DNA of 29,188 nt from an uncultured Acinetobacter sp. (GCA_900771065.1 CAAGMP010000059.1:1-29188), one strand, 5' to 3'; counted from the stretch's first letter, positions 1 through 8,331 are shown. Numbers and translations: made by a program. The notes: generated by a model not told the origin, from the letters alone.

Positions 1-278
1 ATTTGGAATTTCAAGCTAGCAAATTGAATTTGATCACCTTGTTTAAGCTGAGTTTCAGTTTGAATGCGCTGTCCATTCACAAAAGTGCCGTTCGATGAAC
101 CCAAATCTTGCAACCACAATGCATCTTCTTTAACTAAAAATGCTGCATGTTTACGTGAAATTTCCGCCGATTGCAAAACAATATCTGCCGATTGATGACG
201 TCCAACCAATACATCTCGATCAATCTCTACAATATTACCGTGAATTTCTTCAGTAATGGCTTGCAAAATCCAAGTCAT
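1..278 (-). CDS. FHA-domain protein, C-terminal part outside window
   Basis: The 92 codons visible form almost a complete forkhead-associated domain, a phosphothreonine-recognition module. The diagnostic pieces are GRHQSAD (about residues 26-32), SRKHA (42-46) and DLGSSNGTFVNG (57-68), which together make the phosphopeptide-binding loops. The reading frame runs off the left edge, so the remaining domains and the total length are unknown. The start is the ATG at 278; the DNA just upstream is AT-rich with no strong Shine-Dalgarno sequence. FHA proteins in bacteria often act with Ser/Thr kinases or secretion systems, but nothing visible here identifies a partner. The domain call is firm; the role is not. 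Confidence 0.9.
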   Translation of the reverse strand, partial: MTWILQAITEEIHGNIVEIDRDVLVGRHQSADIVLQSAEISRKHAAFLVKEDALWLQDLGSSNGTFVNGQRIQTETQLKQGDQIQFASLKFQ

Positions 279-343
279 AAATACACTCTATTTTTTTGAT
301 TTTCCATCATCGTAACATACACTAAGGCATGCTTCATTTGCTT

Positions 344-679
344 TTAAATTAAAAACTCTTCTAGTTGATGCCCTTGTTCCAGTTTTGCCACCAACCAACG
401 TGGTTGTTTACCACGACCACTCCAAGTTTGGCTATGATTTTCCGTGTTACGATATTTAGGTTCAACCACTTTACGTGTGTCTTTTTGTTGCATTTGCACG
501 CCTGCTTGCATAATTTCTTCAACAGATAAATTCAGCTGCTCTGCAATTTCAACAATTTTTTGATATGCTTCAAGCACTGCCTTTTCTTTTTTAAGTGCAA
601 TAAGTTTAGCGGCTTTTTTTTGTAAAGTTTCTAACTCTTCAACTGATAGTTTATTAATATCTTGAATAACCTGTTGCAT
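344..679 (-). CDS. hns: H-NS family nucleoid-associated protein
   Basis: A 111-residue protein with the two-part H-NS layout. Residues 1-50 are a charged helical oligomerisation region, and the C-terminal DNA-binding core has the motif TWSGRGKQPRWL at about 85-96, matching the H-NS signature that inserts into the minor groove of AT-rich DNA. The family silences horizontally acquired and AT-rich genes and bridges DNA. It follows hemY on the same strand, but a good promoter lies between them (712-740), so it is probably transcribed separately. In Pseudomonas the equivalent end of the hem-algR cluster holds the histone-like gene algP. The sequence here is clearly H-NS-like and not the lysine/alanine-repeat AlgP. 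Confidence 0.93.
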   Translation of the reverse strand: MQQVIQDINKLSVEELETLQKKAAKLIALKKEKAVLEAYQKIVEIAEQLNLSVEEIMQAGVQMQQKDTRKVVEPKYRNTENHSQTWSGRGKQPRWLVAKLEQGHQLEEFLI

Positions 680-711
680 ATAAATTCCATTAAAACTTGA
701 ATTGAGTTTTA

Positions 712-740
712 ATCATATTTTTATTGAGTATAACTTTCAA
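712..740 (-). promoter_or_regulatory. Likely hns promoter
   Basis: On the minus strand a TTGAAA -35 (735-740) and a TATGAT -10 (712-717) are separated by exactly 17 bases, each differing from consensus at only one or two positions. The predicted transcript would start near 705. It starts within an inverted repeat TAAAACT-N7-AGTTTTA (691-711), which could be an operator or a 5' hairpin. The promoter sits between the hemY stop and the hns start. Confidence 0.6.
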
Positions 741-760
741 TCATTTATTGAAAATATTTT

Positions 761-1954
761 TTAAAATTTAATATCCAAGAAATTGGGATTGTTCTCAAAA
801 ATAAATCTTAATTGAGCAATTAAATCAGTTTGATTATTCAATGCCACTTTTACTCTTAAATAATTCATAAATACATTATTTGGATAAAGTTCAAGCAACT
901 GATTAGCTTGCTCTTTTCGATCAGTATTTGCAAAAACATACCATTTAACAAAATTTAAAATTGGTAATGCAGTATATTTTGATTCTAATTTATTTACATA
1001 TTGTTCAATTAAAATATAATCTCGATTGGATTTTAACCACTGTTGTTGAAACCATAAATAAAAGACATCTTGATTAAATTTCAACTCTAACAAATCTGTA
1101 GAAAGCTGCTCTAATTGCATTTTCATCGATTCAAAATGTGATAATATTTTTAACCAAATAATATTAATTTCGTAATTATCTTCAGTAATTGGCTGCTTTT
1201 GTGCATTAAAATAATCCAATAAACGAGTTAAATCATCCTGATTGGCTTGCTTATATTCAGTTAAAATTTGACTAAGCCATTTTAATTGGTCGGCAGGTAA
1301 TAAACTATGACTATATGCTGCTTTCAAATATAACCAAGGATATTTGGATGCAAATAAAACCCATAATTGATTAACTTTATTTGCATAAGCCGTTTGCAGT
1401 TCAATTAACCAAGGTGATAATGGATGTTGTGCTAAAAACTCCAAATGCGTTAATGCCAATTCAGGTTCATTCGCTAACAAATGAATTTGAATGCGTTCTA
1501 ATTCCGCCAACTCAAACGCCATAACATTACTACGATTTAAAGCCTCTAAAGCTTGGGTATATTGACCTTGTAAAGTCAAAATTTGTGCATCCATTACCCC
1601 TTGCAACAAGCCAGATGGTTTAAAAACTTGTTGAATTAATTGCTGTTGTTCTGCAACAGCATCAAGCAACCAAATCACTGCCAATTTTTCATAAGGATGT
1701 AAAGTTTGAAATTGTACAACGGTCTGTTGTTTGCGTTTTTCTCGATTAAAATAATGTTTTATAAATAACCAAGCCAAATGAATCGTTAAGCTAAATAACG
1801 CTAAAAAACAAAGCACCACCCAAAGATTGGTTTGTAACTGAAAATCTCTCCAAAAAACATAAACATAACCGACATCATAGCCATAACTCAGTACGCTAAA
1901 TAAAGCTAAAATCAGTAAAGTAACAAAAGTATAGGCTAAAATAATTGTTTTCAT
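761..1954 (-). CDS. hemY: HemY-type membrane protein of the heme cluster
   Basis: A 397-residue protein with two N-terminal membrane segments (about residues 3-25 and 42-64), then a long helical, leucine- and glutamine-rich region resembling degenerate TPR repeats. This is the layout of proteobacterial HemY (HemY_N domain), an inner-membrane protein linked to late porphyrin synthesis. It is not the protoporphyrinogen oxidase that carries the same name in Bacillus. The ATG at 1954 is preferred over the in-frame TTG at 1960 because GGG in the end of hemX is suitably spaced from it. It is the last gene of the hemC-D-X-Y series, 2 bases after the hemX stop. The catalytic role is not established for the family. 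Confidence 0.85.
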   Translation of the reverse strand: MKTIILAYTFVTLLILALFSVLSYGYDVGYVYVFWRDFQLQTNLWVVLCFLALFSLTIHLAWLFIKHYFNREKRKQQTVVQFQTLHPYEKLAVIWLLDAVAEQQQLIQQVFKPSGLLQGVMDAQILTLQGQYTQALEALNRSNVMAFELAELERIQIHLLANEPELALTHLEFLAQHPLSPWLIELQTAYANKVNQLWVLFASKYPWLYLKAAYSHSLLPADQLKWLSQILTEYKQANQDDLTRLLDYFNAQKQPITEDNYEINIIWLKILSHFESMKMQLEQLSTDLLELKFNQDVFYLWFQQQWLKSNRDYILIEQYVNKLESKYTALPILNFVKWYVFANTDRKEQANQLLELYPNNVFMNYLRVKVALNNQTDLIAQLRFIFENNPNFLDIKF

Positions 1955-1956
1955 AT

Positions 1957-2775
1957 TCAACCCATCAAACGCTTAGTTTCAAGTATTGGTAACTCAACGA
2001 CACCCAACTTTTTGAGCAATTTGATTTTTTCTTGAATTTCTTTCGCCTGTTGATCTGGCAATTGATTTAACAAATGAATCGCTTCATCTAATTCAATTTG
2101 ATACTGCTCATTTTGATCATTTAACATGGCTTGTTTTGCAATAAGTAAACGCAATTGGGTTTCTTTTAAAATTAAACCACGATTCATTAATTGCACTGAA
2201 GGTTGATTGGCAGGCTCTAATTTAAACCAATTTTGCCAAAAATAAGGTTGTTCTTGCGAATTTGGTTTAAGTTGCGGATGCTGAATTTGTTGTTGAATTT
2301 GTTGATCAATCGTATTGAGCACTTGGAGGATTTTTTGATTATGCCCTTCTTTTTTAACCATAATTTGTTTAATGTTTTCAATATCTTTGGCAATGACTTG
2401 CTTCAAACTATATAACAATGAAGGGGCTAAAGCATAATTTTCAATTTGAGTATCTAAAGTCATTAAACGCTGCAATGCATATTGATATTGCTTTTGCTGC
2501 AATGCAAAGTCAATTAAATCAAATTGTTGCTTAAGCAAATCTTGAGGCGCAATTTCTTGGCTTGTTTCATTGCTTGCTAATTTTTTTTCATTTGAATTCG
2601 ATTTACTGCGTTCAATCGCAACTAATTGATCATTTAAACTTAAGTTTAATTGCTCAATTTTTTCAACCGTTTTGACTAAATCTTGCTGTTGTTGTGCTAT
2701 TTTAAAGACGTCATAACTTAAGTAAGCCATCCAACTTAAGCTACAAATACACAATAAAATAAGCAACTTCTTCAT
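1957..2775 (-). CDS. hemX: HemX-like membrane-anchored protein
   Basis: A 272-residue protein with one N-terminal membrane segment (about residues 3-22), then a periplasmic or cytoplasmic coiled-coil stretch (about 30-70) and a helical, glutamine-rich body. This matches HemX. Databases often label HemX a uroporphyrinogen-III C-methyltransferase, but no SAM-binding methyltransferase motif is visible here, so the label should not be carried over. The ATG at 2775 is chosen because AAGGA lies 5 bases upstream. An upstream ATG at 2790 would overlap the hemD stop as ATGA but lacks a visible ribosome site. Its place between hemD and hemY supports the identification. Its function, perhaps as a scaffold in heme synthesis, is unresolved. 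Confidence 0.83.
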   Translation of the reverse strand: MKKLLILLCICSLSWMAYLSYDVFKIAQQQQDLVKTVEKIEQLNLSLNDQLVAIERSKSNSNEKKLASNETSQEIAPQDLLKQQFDLIDFALQQKQYQYALQRLMTLDTQIENYALAPSLLYSLKQVIAKDIENIKQIMVKKEGHNQKILQVLNTIDQQIQQQIQHPQLKPNSQEQPYFWQNWFKLEPANQPSVQLMNRGLILKETQLRLLIAKQAMLNDQNEQYQIELDEAIHLLNQLPDQQAKEIQEKIKLLKKLGVVELPILETKRLMG

Positions 2776-2786
2776 TTGTTTCCTTA

Positions 2787-3527
2787 TCATTCAAAAATAT
2801 GATGCAGTATTGTTTCTGGTTTCAAATTCGTCAATTTTTTTAGTTTCATTTTCACGTGATATTGCTGTGAATATTGTTCTAAAATACGATATAAACGATC
2901 ACCTAAGACCAAATATTCTACCTGATTTAAATGAATATTTAAGGTCAACCAATTGCGCCAACTGGCTTCACTGGTAATTAAAATCTGAATGAGATCTTGC
3001 TGTAAAGTCAATTGCAATGTCGAAATTTGCTCAATAGTACGGGTTGGACAACAGCGTTTATATAAAACAAAATTCAGAATTTGCATGCCTTGTTGTTGTA
3101 AATGCTGCATCATAAATTGGCGTCCACCCTCGCCACGCCAAAATGCAATTTTTGAGCCTGTAAGCAACTGTTTTAAATAAGGAATTTGCAACATGCCTTC
3201 TGATGTTTCAAGCTCAGGTACTTGTGCATCAATATCATATTTTTTCAATTCTAAAGCGGTTTTTTCGCCTACGGCAATCCATTTTACTTGCGGTAAATTC
3301 AGCTTTAATTGGGTTAAATAACGCATTCCAACTTGAACTGCGGTTGGACTAACCACCACAATCACATCGACTTGCGCTAACTGCTGATAAAGTTGAATCA
3401 AAGTCGCATCTAAGTCTTGCTCAACCAACTCCAATAAAGGCAAATGGAAGGTACGAACCCCATGCTGTTGCAAAACATCAGTGAGTTCTTGCGCACGGGG
3501 TGATGGTCGCGTATTTAAAAATAACAT
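2787..3527 (-). CDS. hemD: Uroporphyrinogen-III synthase
   Basis: A 246-residue cytoplasmic protein, the usual HemD length. It closes hydroxymethylbilane, the product of HemC, into uroporphyrinogen III with inversion of ring D. The family diverges strongly. The recognisable parts are the N-terminal NTRPSPRAQEL (residues 5-15), the VVVSPTAVQVG segment (about 56-66), the IAVGEKTA hinge (about 84-91) and the conserved late segment around LITSEASWRNW. It begins 3 bases after the hemC stop, so translation is probably coupled; no separate Shine-Dalgarno sequence is evident. The position next to hemC makes the assignment secure despite low motif content. Confidence 0.93.
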   Translation of the reverse strand: MLFLNTRPSPRAQELTDVLQQHGVRTFHLPLLELVEQDLDATLIQLYQQLAQVDVIVVVSPTAVQVGMRYLTQLKLNLPQVKWIAVGEKTALELKKYDIDAQVPELETSEGMLQIPYLKQLLTGSKIAFWRGEGGRQFMMQHLQQQGMQILNFVLYKRCCPTRTIEQISTLQLTLQQDLIQILITSEASWRNWLTLNIHLNQVEYLVLGDRLYRILEQYSQQYHVKMKLKKLTNLKPETILHHIFE

Positions 3528-3530
3528 TTT

Positions 3531-4448
3531 TCAATATAAAGCTTGTAATAGCTGTTTTGCACCTTGCTCTAATAAAGCTTGAGCCACAGACTCACCTAAA
3601 GCAACCGCGTTTTGGATCTGATCTTGTTGCTGTGCAATCAATAATTTTTGTCCATCCACTTGTCCAACTCGTCCTTCTAAATGAAGATTACCATTTTGCA
3701 AAGTCGCATAACCTGCTATTGGCACTTGGCAACCTCCTTCTAAATAGGCATTAAAGGCACGTTCTGCACGCACGCACGCATCTGTCTGAGCATGAGCCAA
3801 AGGTGCAATTAAGGCTAAAACAGCTTGATCTTGTTCACGACATTCTAACCCAAGCGCACCTTGTCCTACCGCAGGCAAACTTAAATGAGGTGCTAAAGTA
3901 TGGCGAATGCGATGTTGCAAACCTAAACGCTTTAAACCTGCACTGGCTAAAATAATTGCATCATACAAACCATTATCTAATTTAGATAAACGCGTTCCCA
4001 CATTACCACGTAAATCAATAATTTGTAGATCAGGACGTGCCTTTAAAATTTGGCATTTACGACGCAAACTCGATGTTCCGACTTTCGCACCCAATGGTAA
4101 CTCATCAAAATGCGTATAATCATTTGAAACAAAAGCATCCAATGGATCTTCACGCTCACAAATAACAGGCAGCGCCAAACCTTCAGGCAAAGTCATAGGC
4201 ACATCTTTCATAGAATGAACCGCCAAGTCTGCACGACCATCTAATAAGGCAGCTTCCAACTCCTTCACAAATAAGCCTTTACCACCAATTTTTGCCAATG
4301 GTGTGTCTAAAATTTTATCGCCTTGGGTGACAAAAGTAACCAATTCAACTTCCAACGAAGGATGCAACGTTTGTAAGCGCGCACGAATATGTTCAGCTTG
4401 CCACAATGCAAGTGGGCTTTGTCTGGTTGCAATCTTCAATGTTTTCAT
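3531..4448 (-). CDS. hemC: Porphobilinogen deaminase (hydroxymethylbilane synthase)
   Basis: A 305-residue enzyme that condenses four porphobilinogen molecules into hydroxymethylbilane. Diagnostic features are the N-terminal ATRQSPLALWQ (7-17), the VHSMKD motif (77-82), the VGTSSLRR segment (123-130), the DLRGNV loop (145-150) and EGGCQVPIAGY (237-247). Cys240 in that last motif is the residue that carries the dipyrromethane cofactor. Length and order are normal. It lies 67 bases downstream of algR on the same strand with hemD following directly, an arrangement also known in Pseudomonas. No convincing promoter was seen in the 67-base gap, so read-through from fimS-algR is likely at least in part. 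Confidence 0.98.
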   Translation of the reverse strand: MKTLKIATRQSPLALWQAEHIRARLQTLHPSLEVELVTFVTQGDKILDTPLAKIGGKGLFVKELEAALLDGRADLAVHSMKDVPMTLPEGLALPVICEREDPLDAFVSNDYTHFDELPLGAKVGTSSLRRKCQILKARPDLQIIDLRGNVGTRLSKLDNGLYDAIILASAGLKRLGLQHRIRHTLAPHLSLPAVGQGALGLECREQDQAVLALIAPLAHAQTDACVRAERAFNAYLEGGCQVPIAGYATLQNGNLHLEGRVGQVDGQKLLIAQQQDQIQNAVALGESVAQALLEQGAKQLLQALY

Positions 4449-4515
4449 TTTAGGCGCTTCATCTTGATCGGAATAACTCTTGTAAACTTAACCTGAAACC
4501 ATAAAAAATCAAGTC

Positions 4516-5256
4516 TTATAATTGTTGAACACGTTCGCGTAATGCACTTAAATGACGACGACTCACCACCAAACGATCTTCAATGCCTTTAAATCGAACC
4601 TGATATTGTCCCATTCCAATTAATTCTAATCCATCCAAATAATCTAATGAAATAAGTGCATTACGATGAATTCGTATAAATTGATGTGCAAATTCTTGCT
4701 CTAATTCTTTTAAAGTTTCATCGACCAAAACTTGCCCCGTTTTATGACGAATGGTGACATATTTTTGATCTGCTAAAAAATAATAAATATTTTCTACAGC
4801 AATCAGTTCAATACCGCGATGGGTTTTTGCGGTAATTTGACGACGTTGTTTTGTATTGGATTGTGCTATCGCATCAATTTGCAAAGTATTGAGTTGCGCT
4901 TGAGTCAATTTTGTCACGTGATCTAGTACTTTTTGCAATTCAGACAACATAATTGGTTTTAATAAATAACCAGTCGCTTGTAATTGAAATGCGGTTAAAG
5001 CATGTTCTTCATATGCCGTACAAAATACAATCGCAGGCATAGGCTGCATTTGATTTAATATTTTTGCCGCAGTTAAACCATCCATATCGGGCATTTGAAT
5101 ATCAAGTAAAATCACATCAGGTTGATATTGTTTGGTTTTTTCTAAAAGTTGCTGACCATGTGCTGCAGTTGCAACCACAGTATGCCCTAGTTTTTCAACT
5201 AAACGTGATAAACGATCAACTGCCAATGCTTCGTCATCACAAATTAAAATATTCAT
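4516..5256 (-). CDS. algR: AlgR-type LytTR response regulator
   Basis: A 246-residue response regulator. The receiver domain (about 1-120) has the acidic pair Asp7-Asp8, the phosphoacceptor Asp52 in LLDIQMPDMDG and the conserved Lys100 in YLLKPI. A LytTR DNA-binding domain (about 140-243) follows, with the typical RIHRNALI segment. AlgR/FimS systems control twitching motility, fimbriae and exopolysaccharide in Pseudomonas; the targets here are not visible. The ATG at 5256 is preferred over an in-frame TTG at 5262 because AGGGGA is 7 bases upstream of the ATG. The kinase gene fimS precedes it by 29 bases. Confidence 0.95.
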   Translation of the reverse strand: MNILICDDEALAVDRLSRLVEKLGHTVVATAAHGQQLLEKTKQYQPDVILLDIQMPDMDGLTAAKILNQMQPMPAIVFCTAYEEHALTAFQLQATGYLLKPIMLSELQKVLDHVTKLTQAQLNTLQIDAIAQSNTKQRRQITAKTHRGIELIAVENIYYFLADQKYVTIRHKTGQVLVDETLKELEQEFAHQFIRIHRNALISLDYLDGLELIGMGQYQVRFKGIEDRLVVSRRHLSALRERVQQL

Positions 5257-5285
5257 TTCCAATTCCCCTGTTGAAAATAGTCGTT

Positions 5286-6425
5286 TTATTGATATTGATA
5301 TTGCACGACTGTGGTATACAAATTTTGGCTAATATGCGTTCTAAATACCACATGATCACCATAATAAGCATTTAAACGCTGTTTTATATTTTGTGTTGCA
5401 ATTCCATGATGCGTTCTAGACCTCGATCTATTTTGAGCAACAGGATTGGTAATAATAATATTGACCTGTTTATTAATCACTTCAATAAAAATATTAATCG
5501 TGCTGACTTCGACAATTGGTTCAACCCCATGAAAAATACTATTTTCTAATAATGGCTGCAATGTTAATAAAGGAATTTTTGCTTGTATAAATTGATTTTT
5601 ATTTTCAAGTTTCCAATCTACATTTAAACGAGAACCGAGACGTATTTTTTCTATTTCTAAATATTTGTGACATAAATCAATTTCTTCTTGTAAAGTCACC
5701 AATTTTAATTCTTGTAAACTCGCCCGAAATAATCTAGATAAATTTAATAACATATGTTCGGCTTTATCGGGATCAATCGCAATTAAACTGATCACATTAT
5801 TTAAACTATTAAATAAAAAATGTGGATTAATTCGAGATTGCAAAGCATGTAAACGCGACTGAAGTTCACTTTGTTGTTGGCTAATCCATTGTAATTTGAT
5901 GTAAATATAACGAAAGACCAAAGCACCTAATAAAACACCCAAACTTAAATTAAAACTAATTTGTTGTAATAAAGGTGAAAATTGAAAATGTGAAAAATTT
6001 GAAAGCCGTAATAAATCAACCAATAAATTCAAAGTAACGGTAGAAAATAAAATATTAATTTGTAAAAAAATAAAATTAATCAACAAAAATGTGGCTAAAG
6101 CACAATGTTGCAATCTTTTTTGCAAAATCATACCAATTTTAATTTGCAAAAATAAAATCACATTAATAAAAATCAAACATTTAAAAAAATGTGAAAATTG
6201 AAAATGTTGCCAACCTTGTAATTGGGTTAAAACCAACACCAATGACAAAATAATCGTTCCGACAAATAGTTCAGGTGAATAGGTCCAATTTAGCCGATTT
6301 TTGTGCAAATCATCGGAATTTTTGATGTCAGTTTGTGTATGCCAATCTTCGGCAAGTGAAGATGAATTTGTTATACTGCCAAACAAAGGACTATTTTTTA
6401 TTTTGTTGAGCCAATATGACCACAT
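5286..6425 (-). CDS. fimS: FimS/AlgZ-type sensor histidine kinase
   Basis: A 379-residue LytS-like kinase. After a polar N-terminal 50 residues come about four membrane segments (near 53-70, 82-102, 108-130 and 155-176). The His_kinase domain follows, with the conserved NPHFLFNSLNN (200-210) and His202 as the expected phosphorylation site. The C-terminal ATPase shows the N-box NSIFHG and the GIATQNIKQRL segment near the end. It pairs with the adjacent algR. The ATG at 6425 has AGAGGA 8 bases upstream, so it is well supported even though it puts the first 10 bases of the gene inside argH on the opposite strand. Its own promoter must therefore lie within the argH coding sequence. Confidence 0.93.
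   Translation of the reverse strand: MWSYWLNKIKNSPLFGSITNSSSLAEDWHTQTDIKNSDDLHKNRLNWTYSPELFVGTIILSLVLVLTQLQGWQHFQFSHFFKCLIFINVILFLQIKIGMILQKRLQHCALATFLLINFIFLQINILFSTVTLNLLVDLLRLSNFSHFQFSPLLQQISFNLSLGVLLGALVFRYIYIKLQWISQQQSELQSRLHALQSRINPHFLFNSLNNVISLIAIDPDKAEHMLLNLSRLFRASLQELKLVTLQEEIDLCHKYLEIEKIRLGSRLNVDWKLENKNQFIQAKIPLLTLQPLLENSIFHGVEPIVEVSTINIFIEVINKQVNIIITNPVAQNRSRSRTHHGIATQNIKQRLNAYYGDHVVFRTHISQNLYTTVVQYQYQ
6372..6377 (+). promoter_or_regulatory. Candidate argH -10 element inside fimS
   Basis: TATACT lies about 39 bases before the argH ATG, which would give a leader of roughly 30 bases. No good -35 is present at 16-18 bases upstream (TCGGCA or near), so activator help or a weak promoter is possible. 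If real, the argH promoter is within the first 20 codons of fimS on the other strand. Confidence 0.4.
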
Positions 6426-7846
6426 CTTCTCATTCCTCTAATCCGTCACAAGCCCAAACTTCAGGCATGTGGGGCGGTCGTTTTTCTGAAGCAACCGATG
6501 CTTTTGTTGCTGAATTTACCGCTTCTGTTCAATTTGACCAACGCTTTTATAAGCAAGATATTGCAGGTTCAATCGCGCATGCAACAATGCTTGCTCGAGT
6601 GGGTGTGCTGACCGAAGCAGAACGTGATGACATTATTACAGGTTTAACTGCAATTAAAGCAGATATTGAAGCGGGTAATTTCGAATGGCGCATTGATTTA
6701 GAAGATGTGCATATGAATATTGAATCACGCTTAACGCAACGTATTGGTATTACAGGCAAAAAACTGCATACAGGTCGTAGCCGTAATGACCAAGTTGCAA
6801 CCGATATTCGTTTATATGTACGTGATGAAATTGACGCAATTTTAGAATTATTACAAAAATTACAAAAAGGCATTTTGACTTTAGCTGCTCAAAATACCAA
6901 TACCATTATGCCGGGTTTCACCCATTTACAAACAGCTCAACCTGTGACATTTGGTCATCATTTAATGGCTTGGTTTGAAATGTTGGTACGTGACTCTGAG
7001 CGTTTAATTGACTGCCGCAAACGTGTAAACCGTATGCCGTTAGGTTCTGCAGCTCTTGCAGGCACAACTTATCCAATTGATCGTGCTTATACTGCCGAGC
7101 TTTTAGGTTTTGAAGCCGTTGCTGAAAACTCTTTAGATGCTGTTTCTGATCGTGATTTTGCAATTGAATTTAATGCAGCTGCCTCTTTAATTATGATGCA
7201 CTTATCACGTATGTCAGAAGAGTTGATTCTTTGGACTTCTGCTCAATTTAAATTTGTAAATATTCCTGATCGTTTCTGCACAGGTTCTTCTATTATGCCA
7301 CAGAAGAAAAATCCTGATGTACCTGAATTGGTACGTGGTAAAACAGGTCGTGTCTATGGCGATTTGATGAGTTTATTAACGCTGATGAAAGGTCAACCAT
7401 TGGCATATAACAAAGACAATCAAGAAGATAAAGAACCTTTATTTGATGCAATTGACACAGTTCGTGGTTCATTGATGGCATTTGCAGACATGATCCCTGC
7501 GCTTGTACCAAACATTGAAATTATGCGTGAAGCTGCGCTTCGTGGTTTTTCTACTGCAACAGATTTAGCCGATTATTTAGTAAAAAATGGCGTTGCTTTC
7601 CGTGATGCACATGAAATTGTAGGAAAAGCGGTTGCACTTGGTGTACAAGAAGGTAAAGATTTATCTGAATTAACCCTTGAACAATTACAACAATTTTCAA
7701 GTTTAATTCAAGCCGATGTCTTTGAAAAAGCACTGACTTTAGAAGCTTCTGTCAATGCACGTAATCACATTGGCGGCACTGCACCTGCGCAAGTTGAAGC
7801 TGCAATTGCACGCGCATATGATCGCTTAGCACAACTTTATCGTTAA
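6416..7846 (+). CDS. argH: Argininosuccinate lyase
   Basis: A 476-residue cytosolic enzyme of the fumarase/aspartase superfamily that splits argininosuccinate into arginine and fumarate, the last step of arginine synthesis. Signatures are MWGGRF near the start (about 18-23), DVHMNIE (residues 97-103), TGRSRNDQ (about 118-125), TPGF-like MPGFTHLQ, and the family loop GSSIMPQKKNPD (about 290-301), which carries the catalytic serine. Length is normal. The start MTTSS is preferred because the following extension up to MWGGRF resembles Acinetobacter ArgH as I recall it. It overlaps the divergent fimS start by 10 bases. yggX follows 15 bases after the stop, and both probably end at the 8136 terminator. 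Confidence 0.98.
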   Translation: MTTSSHSSNPSQAQTSGMWGGRFSEATDAFVAEFTASVQFDQRFYKQDIAGSIAHATMLARVGVLTEAERDDIITGLTAIKADIEAGNFEWRIDLEDVHMNIESRLTQRIGITGKKLHTGRSRNDQVATDIRLYVRDEIDAILELLQKLQKGILTLAAQNTNTIMPGFTHLQTAQPVTFGHHLMAWFEMLVRDSERLIDCRKRVNRMPLGSAALAGTTYPIDRAYTAELLGFEAVAENSLDAVSDRDFAIEFNAAASLIMMHLSRMSEELILWTSAQFKFVNIPDRFCTGSSIMPQKKNPDVPELVRGKTGRVYGDLMSLLTLMKGQPLAYNKDNQEDKEPLFDAIDTVRGSLMAFADMIPALVPNIEIMREAALRGFSTATDLADYLVKNGVAFRDAHEIVGKAVALGVQEGKDLSELTLEQLQQFSSLIQADVFEKALTLEASVNARNHIGGTAPAQVEAAIARAYDRLAQLYR

Positions 7847-7861
7847 TTGGAGTCCACACAG

Positions 7862-8131
7862 ATGTCTCGACAAGTTTTTTGCCGCAAATATCAAACTGAA
7901 ATGGAAGGGCTCGACTTTGCACCGTTTCCAGGTGCAAAAGGTCAAGAAATTTTTGACAGCATTTCCAAACAAGCTTGGCAAGAATGGCTCAAACACCAAA
8001 CCACATTAATTAATGAAAAGCGTTTAAATGTGTTTGATGCCGATGCAAAACAGTTTTTAGAACAGCAACGTGAAAAATTTTTCAACAACGATGCTTCAGT
8101 TGAGCAAGCAGAGGGTTGGAAACCTGAATAA
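7862..8131 (+). CDS. yggX: YggX family Fe(II)-trafficking, oxidative damage protection protein
   Basis: An 89-residue protein matching YggX over its whole length. The N-terminal CRKYQ has the conserved cysteine (Cys6), followed by MEGLDFAPFPG, the WQEWLKHQT segment and FLEQQREKFF near the C-terminus. The family protects iron-sulfur proteins against oxidation and is thought to handle labile iron. The ATG at 7862 is preceded by GGAG 9 bases upstream; a reading frame from a TTG at 7847 is less likely. It is co-directional with argH (15-base gap), which suggests one transcript. Confidence 0.96.
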   Translation: MSRQVFCRKYQTEMEGLDFAPFPGAKGQEIFDSISKQAWQEWLKHQTTLINEKRLNVFDADAKQFLEQQREKFFNNDASVEQAEGWKPE

Positions 8132-8135
8132 TTTC

Positions 8136-8162
8136 AAGAGCTTCTTCGGAAGCTCTTTTTTA
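8136..8162 (+). terminator. Rho-independent terminator after argH-yggX
   Basis: A 9-bp perfect stem AAGAGCTTC / GAAGCTCTT closes a TTCG loop, the very stable C(UUCG)G tetraloop. It is followed by a run of T. It starts 5 bases after the yggX stop. Confidence 0.92.
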
Positions 8163-8196
8163 TTGTAAAATAACTCTACATTTATATAAGAAATGA

Positions 8197-8326
8197 CACA
8201 TTCGACAACAATAATGCACATGATTTATTCATCGTGATGACTTACTATAGGTCTTGTAGCGATGAAACAAACGCGAAATACCTCAGTTTCAATCTCAGAT
8301 TTCCCCCAAAGTCTGAGATTTTTTTT
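8197..8326 (+). ncRNA. Candidate small RNA between yggX and phoU
   Basis: A second plus-strand terminator (8291-8326) lies 130 bases beyond the yggX terminator, with no open reading frame of note between them. That requires a separate plus-strand transcript. One possible promoter is TTGTAA (8163-8168), 16 bases, TATAAG (8185-8190), giving a start near 8197. Another weaker -10 is TACTAT at 8243-8248, giving a transcript of about 70 bases. The candidate RNA contains a small hairpin TCATC-GT-GATGA and ends in a hairpin with an unpaired CCCCC in its loop. I cannot match it to a known family; the start is uncertain. Confidence 0.35.
8291..8326 (+). terminator. Rho-independent terminator of a plus-strand transcript
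   Basis: The arms AATCTCAGA (8291-8299) and TCTGAGATT (8312-8320) flank a 12-base loop that includes CCCCC. They are followed by eight T bases on the plus strand. On the minus strand the hairpin has no T run on the exit side, so it is unlikely to terminate phoU. Confidence 0.8.
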
Positions 8327-8331
8327 ATGCT

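Noticed and set aside
1957..2775. HemX as a uroporphyrinogen-III C-methyltransferase
   Set aside because: The common database label is not supported: no SAM-binding motifs, and the protein is a single-helix anchored coiled coil.
6547..7937. Several minus-strand frames antisense to argH and yggX
   Set aside because: They shadow conserved codons on the plus strand, with composition typical of reversed coding sequence.
8291..8320. Hairpin as the phoU terminator
   Set aside because: The T run is on the plus-strand exit side only; minus-strand transcripts would leave it into mixed sequence.
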